Assembly: GCF_036325985.1 (NCBI RefSeq)
Contig: NZ_JAUHLI010000026.1
Coordinates: 1-25,628, forward strand
Origin: Alkalimonas cellulosilytica
GTDB lineage: Bacteria > Pseudomonadota > Gammaproteobacteria > Enterobacterales > Alteromonadaceae
Length of the DNA stretch: 25,628 nucleotides
Direction of reading: 5' to 3'
The notes under the pieces were generated by a model. That model had not been told where the DNA came from and did no database searches. It worked only from the letters and a program-made list of their open reading frames with translations. Positions within the stretch are counted from its first letter, which is position 1; each line of letters starts with the position of its first letter. The translations under genes were made by a program, and so were the position numbers. Below, piece after piece: positions 22,904-25,628 of the stretch.

Positions 22904-23593
22904 GGGCTAACCGAGGCTCATCGCAATTGGGGCTTCGGTATGTGTTTTTACTTTTTACGCAACGTGAAACGCTTCAGTTGGAACCACAAGCGGGTGTTGA
23001 GGATTTATCGGGAGCTGGAGCTTAATTTACGGATAAAGCCTAAGAAGCGCTTAAAGCGCGAGAAACCAGACGCACTGGCCGTGCCTGAATCAATAAACGA
23101 GTGTTGGTCTATGGACTTCATGCATGACCAGCTTGAAGATGGTCGCAGCTTCAGGTTGCTGAACATCATTGACGATTTTAACCGTGAAGGTTTGGCGATT
23201 GAAGTCGACTTCTCGCTACCGGCTGAACGCGTTGTACGCACACTTAATCACGTTATTGAATGGCGAGGAAAACCCAGGCAGATCCGTAGTGACAATGGCC
23301 CGGAATACATCAGCGCTTTACTGGCTGAGTGGGCTGAAAAACATGATGTTGAACTGAAGTTTATTCAGCCTGGCAATCCACAGCAGAATGCTTATGTGGA
23401 GCGGTACAACCGCACCGTTCGCTACGAATGGTTAAACCAATATTTATTTAACAGTATTGCCGAGGTGCAAGATCATGCGACAGAATGGCTCTGGTTTTAC
23501 AACAATGAACGACCAAACAAAGCCATTGGTGGCATACCACCGAAATTTAAAAAGGCTTTATTAACACAACCTTCTACTTCTAACGTCCATTAA
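22904..23593 (+). mobile_element. 5'-truncated IS3-family transposase (OrfB part)
   Basis: Recognisable from about codon GLTEAHRNWGFG at 22904, just after an in-frame stop at 22898; the first apparent Met (22940) is internal. The rve-type integrase core is complete, with Asp in CWSMDFMHD, Asp in IRSDNGPEYIS and Glu in NAYVERYNRT, followed by FYNNERPNKAIGG. OrfA, the left part of OrfB and the left inverted repeat are missing, so it cannot transpose alone. After the stop, GGGATGATTACCCC is the likely region of the right end, immediately before a helicase fragment. Confidence 0.88.
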
Positions 23594-23615
23594 AAATGGG
23601 ATGATTACCCCTGCA

Positions 23616-23768
23616 GTTGATTATAGTTTTGAGTTCTCAGAAAAAGAGCGACTAAATAGAGAGCGGTCGCTTCTTCATGTTGCGGCGACAAGAGCAATTT
23701 TAAATTTATTTATTAGCGGCTACGGTACATTGAGCAACCTTATTTCAGCTCCGCAAAATAGTTTCTGA
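23616..23768 (+). pseudogene. 3' remnant of a UvrD/Rep-type helicase gene
   Basis: The 50 codons before a TGA read VDYSFEFSEKERLNRERSLL, then HVAATRAILNLFISGYGTLS and NLIS. ERSLLHVAATRA is motif VI of superfamily 1A helicases (usual form ERRLLYVAxTRAxxxL), and the following G-x-x-S-x-x segment is also typical of their ends. Everything upstream is replaced by the IS3-family fragment. A chance ATG at 23601 leaves the frame open but the product would be non-functional. The parent could be a repair helicase or a defence helicase such as a GajB-like protein; the fragment is too short to tell. Confidence 0.75.
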
Positions 23769-23819
23769 GTATTTTAAAAATAATCTATATGTGCTGGTTC
23801 TCTCTTTGGAAGAAAACTA

Positions 23820-24422
23820 TTATTCGGATAAAAAGGCAATCCACTTATGAGGTATTTCTAGAGAGTATTTCATCGAAAGGCTCTCAAGCGTATTCCAAAA
23901 TGCTTTTTTCTTAAATTGACTCATTGGTTTCTGCCAACGCTCAGCTTCCGAAAGTTCAGATAAATTGTGCAACCCGAGCCTGACTAGTAGGTTCCAACTG
24001 GGCACAGTATATAATATTGAATAATTTATTTCTCCTCTAGGCGAAATATGGCCACAAATACAATATGGCACTTCTTCTCGAGCCAAATTGTTTATATAAA
24101 ACTCATTACCTTTATTTAACATCTGTATCTGGGTCATGTCCGGGTACATCGAGAGATATTCATCTAAAGATAAAAATTGTTCTTCTTCAACTGCATTTTG
24201 ACTAAAATCCATTATGAAATCGTTGAAGTGCGCTGCATCTTGACCTTCATGAAAATCAGCCCAACCTGAAAAATCAACAGAGTGTGAGCACGAAGGACAT
24301 TCAATAGTCCCAGAGAATGTAGCTTTGTACTCATCCTGACTTTCATTGTAATAATTTCCTGGCAGGGAGTCGAAATTACCGCAAAAAAAGCATTTTGGAC
24401 ACACCACTTCTTCGCCAAGCAT
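23820..24422 (-). CDS. Hypothetical zinc-ribbon protein (200 aa)
   Basis: Excellent start: AAGGAG five bases before ATG. The N-terminal 50 residues contain CPKCFFCGNFDS and IECPSCSHSVDF, spaced about 30 residues apart, a likely zinc ribbon; a further YCICGHI appears near residue 120. The rest is acidic (HFNDFIMDF, VEEEQF) without catalytic motif, signal peptide or membrane helix. I do not recognise the family. It stands alone, AT-rich, between the helicase scar and a regulator, typical of a defence-island passenger gene, but no function can be claimed. Confidence 0.75.
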   Translation of the reverse strand: MLGEEVVCPKCFFCGNFDSLPGNYYNESQDEYKATFSGTIECPSCSHSVDFSGWADFHEGQDAAHFNDFIMDFSQNAVEEEQFLSLDEYLSMYPDMTQIQMLNKGNEFYINNLAREEVPYCICGHISPRGEINYSILYTVPSWNLLVRLGLHNLSELSEAERWQKPMSQFKKKAFWNTLESLSMKYSLEIPHKWIAFLSE

Positions 24423-24759
24423 AGACTCTCCTTAATATTTTCACGTGCAGTTTAAAATTATATTTTTACTATAATTGGAAATTTTTGACGTTAAGGCTTT
24501 ATCAGTCTTTTTTCGAACAACACCGTGAAAAGCTGGTAACTGTCAGATCAAGTTTTCGTTTGTAAAATTCTGTTTTATTTAAAATCATAGCCTATTTTTT
24601 TCAATGGAAAATTGCTCTGCTGACTCTATCTATAAAGTATTATAAACACAAACTATGAACTCACAGTCTGCAAATCGAACAAACACTCGATACTTATCAC
24701 TTTAACCCTATTTAGCAAAGTTTTACCTTTCATGCAAACCCTTGCTAAGTAGGTACCCA
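24423..24759. other. AT-rich intergenic region, no gene seen
   Basis: 337 bp between two minus-strand genes. It contains the leader of the zinc-ribbon gene, with TATAAT on the minus strand about 35-40 bp before its start but no convincing -35, and a long-loop inverted repeat TTAGCAA/TTGCTAA (24712-24748) just past the regulator stop. No open frame of note on either strand. Confidence 0.5.
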
Positions 24760-25500
24760 TCAATTGAAAGGGCCCTTTACGGGCGGCTCATCGCTAGTAT
24801 TAAACTGTTCTTCATCTAGGAACAAGTCATACGCAGACTCGCGTGCTTCAGCTGTTGCATCTTTTATTGACTTAACATTGTACAAATATTGTTCACCCTT
24901 AAAACGCCTGGATGAACCTGATACATAAAGTGCATCATTATCCTCAATGAGTGAAGCTGGTTCAAAGTAGTCAAATACCTCTTCAGGTCCATCAATTAAG
25001 CACTTCATGATCTTTTTATCATTTAAGCACTTGAGCAAAACTTTTAGAATTTTGGGATCAATAACTCCAGCCTGCTCGTGTTTTTTTACGAGCGTGTAGT
25101 TTCGTTCCCACTTAAAAAAACTATGCTCTTTCACACCAAGCTTTAGCTTTTGAATTTGCTTGTTGATATGCTCATGTTTTTCTTGAAAGTAGCGGTGGCA
25201 AGTCTCAGGCAAATAGTCTAAATAGCCACTTTCAACAGACATCCTAAACAACATCATCTCTGGAATTGACACCTTGTCTAACCGGCTTTTTTGGAAATAT
25301 AAGCGGCCATCTTTAAAAAATGATACCACTCCAAATAATGGAGCATAATTATTTAGATCTCTCCAGATCTGTGTGTCAGACGCCTCATAACCATGGCTAC
25401 GTAAAGCCGTGATTATATCGCTTCTGGAAATGCTATTCGGTACACAAGGAATTACGTCGATGAAAGTGGTAAGAATGCGGAAAATAGTAGAGTTTTGCAT
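24760..25500 (-). CDS. WYL-like winged-HTH transcription regulator
   Basis: 246 aa, ATG with GAGGG six bases upstream. Residues 1-60 form a DeoR-type winged helix: ISRSDIITALRSHGYEASDTQIWRDLNNY, followed by FGVVSFFKDGRLYFQ as the wing. The middle, SIPEMMLFRMSVESGYLDYLPE, matches the helical linker of WYL regulators. Residues about 175-225 (EPASLIEDNDALYVSGSSRR, then FKGEQYLYNVKSIKDA) fit a diverged WYL domain in which the name-giving W-Y-L triad is not conserved. Such proteins (BrxR, CapW) repress defence operons and respond to nucleic acid or phage signals. No target operon is visible downstream in this window, so it may regulate genes beyond the right edge, where its upstream region with tandem repeats lies. 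Confidence 0.68.
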   Translation of the reverse strand: MQNSTIFRILTTFIDVIPCVPNSISRSDIITALRSHGYEASDTQIWRDLNNYAPLFGVVSFFKDGRLYFQKSRLDKVSIPEMMLFRMSVESGYLDYLPETCHRYFQEKHEHINKQIQKLKLGVKEHSFFKWERNYTLVKKHEQAGVIDPKILKVLLKCLNDKKIMKCLIDGPEEVFDYFEPASLIEDNDALYVSGSSRRFKGEQYLYNVKSIKDATAEARESAYDLFLDEEQFNTSDEPPVKGPFN

Positions 25501-25565
25501 ATTGAGCCCTCGTAACGTTAACAGAACCTAACGAAGGCTTAACCAATAAAAAACAATATAATGAG

Positions 25566-25628
25566 TAGCAGTCAACCATCAGACGATAGCAGTCAACCAT
25601 CAGACGATAGCAGTCAACCATCAGACGA
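25566..25628. repeat. Three exact 21-bp tandem repeats at the window edge
   Basis: Unit starting TAGCAGTCAACCATCAG, 21 bp, three identical copies with no spacers, the last ending at the final base so the array may continue. The minus strand of each unit contains TTGACT, a -35-like hexamer, facing the regulator gene. Could be an iterated operator or a minisatellite. Confidence 0.9.

Noticed and set aside
23601..23768. Functional short gene starting at ATG 23601
   Set aside because: The frame is the amputated end of a helicase; the ATG lies in IS-end sequence by chance.
24712..24748. Inverted repeat TTAGCAA/TTGCTAA as terminator
   Set aside because: Seven-pair stem with a 23-base loop and no U-run; too weak to call.
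25566..25628. Possible CRISPR array
   Set aside because: The 21-bp units are head to tail with no spacers and no cas gene is present.
1..25628. tRNA, rRNA or attachment-site tRNA genes
   Set aside because: No cloverleaf, T-loop GTTCRANNC context or rRNA-like sequence noticed on either strand.

Overview
The window looks like an accessory (mobile and defence) region of a gammaproteobacterium. The evidence is moderate GC with AT-rich inserted patches, umuDC behind a LexA-type operator, IS3- and IS4-family elements, and dense short operons with good Shine-Dalgarno sites. I see no tRNA, rRNA, housekeeping gene, conjugation gene or replication gene, so I cannot say whether this is chromosome, plasmid or integrative element.

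Layout. (1) 157-6871, minus strand: a tight four-gene operon reading 180-aa protein, 737-aa tyrosine recombinase, 923-aa tyrosine recombinase, then a 402-aa protein whose last ~110 residues resemble domain III of the DNA polymerase sliding clamp (DnaN). (2) 7100-7264: a 54-aa membrane protein. (3) 7409-11049: two copies of the start of a umuD locus. The first is a relic that keeps a perfect CTG-N10-CAG LexA operator. The second is an intact umuDC. Between them lie three minus-strand genes, one encoding an exported non-specific nuclease. (4) 11232-13034: a Xre/MbcA-type antitoxin whose toxin is gone, followed directly by a decayed IS4-family element.

(5) 13160-22261, plus strand: the centrepiece, a predicted multi-component restriction system. 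Five genes overlap or nearly touch: SWI2/SNF2 ATPase, MORC-like GHKL ATPase, an unrecognised 315-aa protein, McrB-type AAA+ GTPase, and McrC/LlaJI-type PD-(D/E)XK nuclease. A 5-methylcytosine methyltransferase with an N-terminal helix-turn-helix follows after a 132-bp gap with its own promoter-like sequence. The unrecognised 315-aa protein shares a C-terminal domain with the MORC protein beside it. The likely logic is that the methyltransferase marks self DNA, while the GTPase and nuclease cut unmarked DNA with SNF2 and MORC motors helping sense, load on or remodel it.

(6) 22467-22791: two overlapping tiny membrane proteins on the minus strand. (7) 22904-23768: a 5'-truncated IS3-family transposase abutting the last ~50 codons of a UvrD-type helicase, the scar of a lost gene. 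(8) 23820-25628: a zinc-ribbon protein of unknown role, a WYL-like regulator on the minus strand, and exactly three 21-bp tandem repeats running off the window end upstream of that regulator.

All calls come from reading the sequence. No database search was possible.
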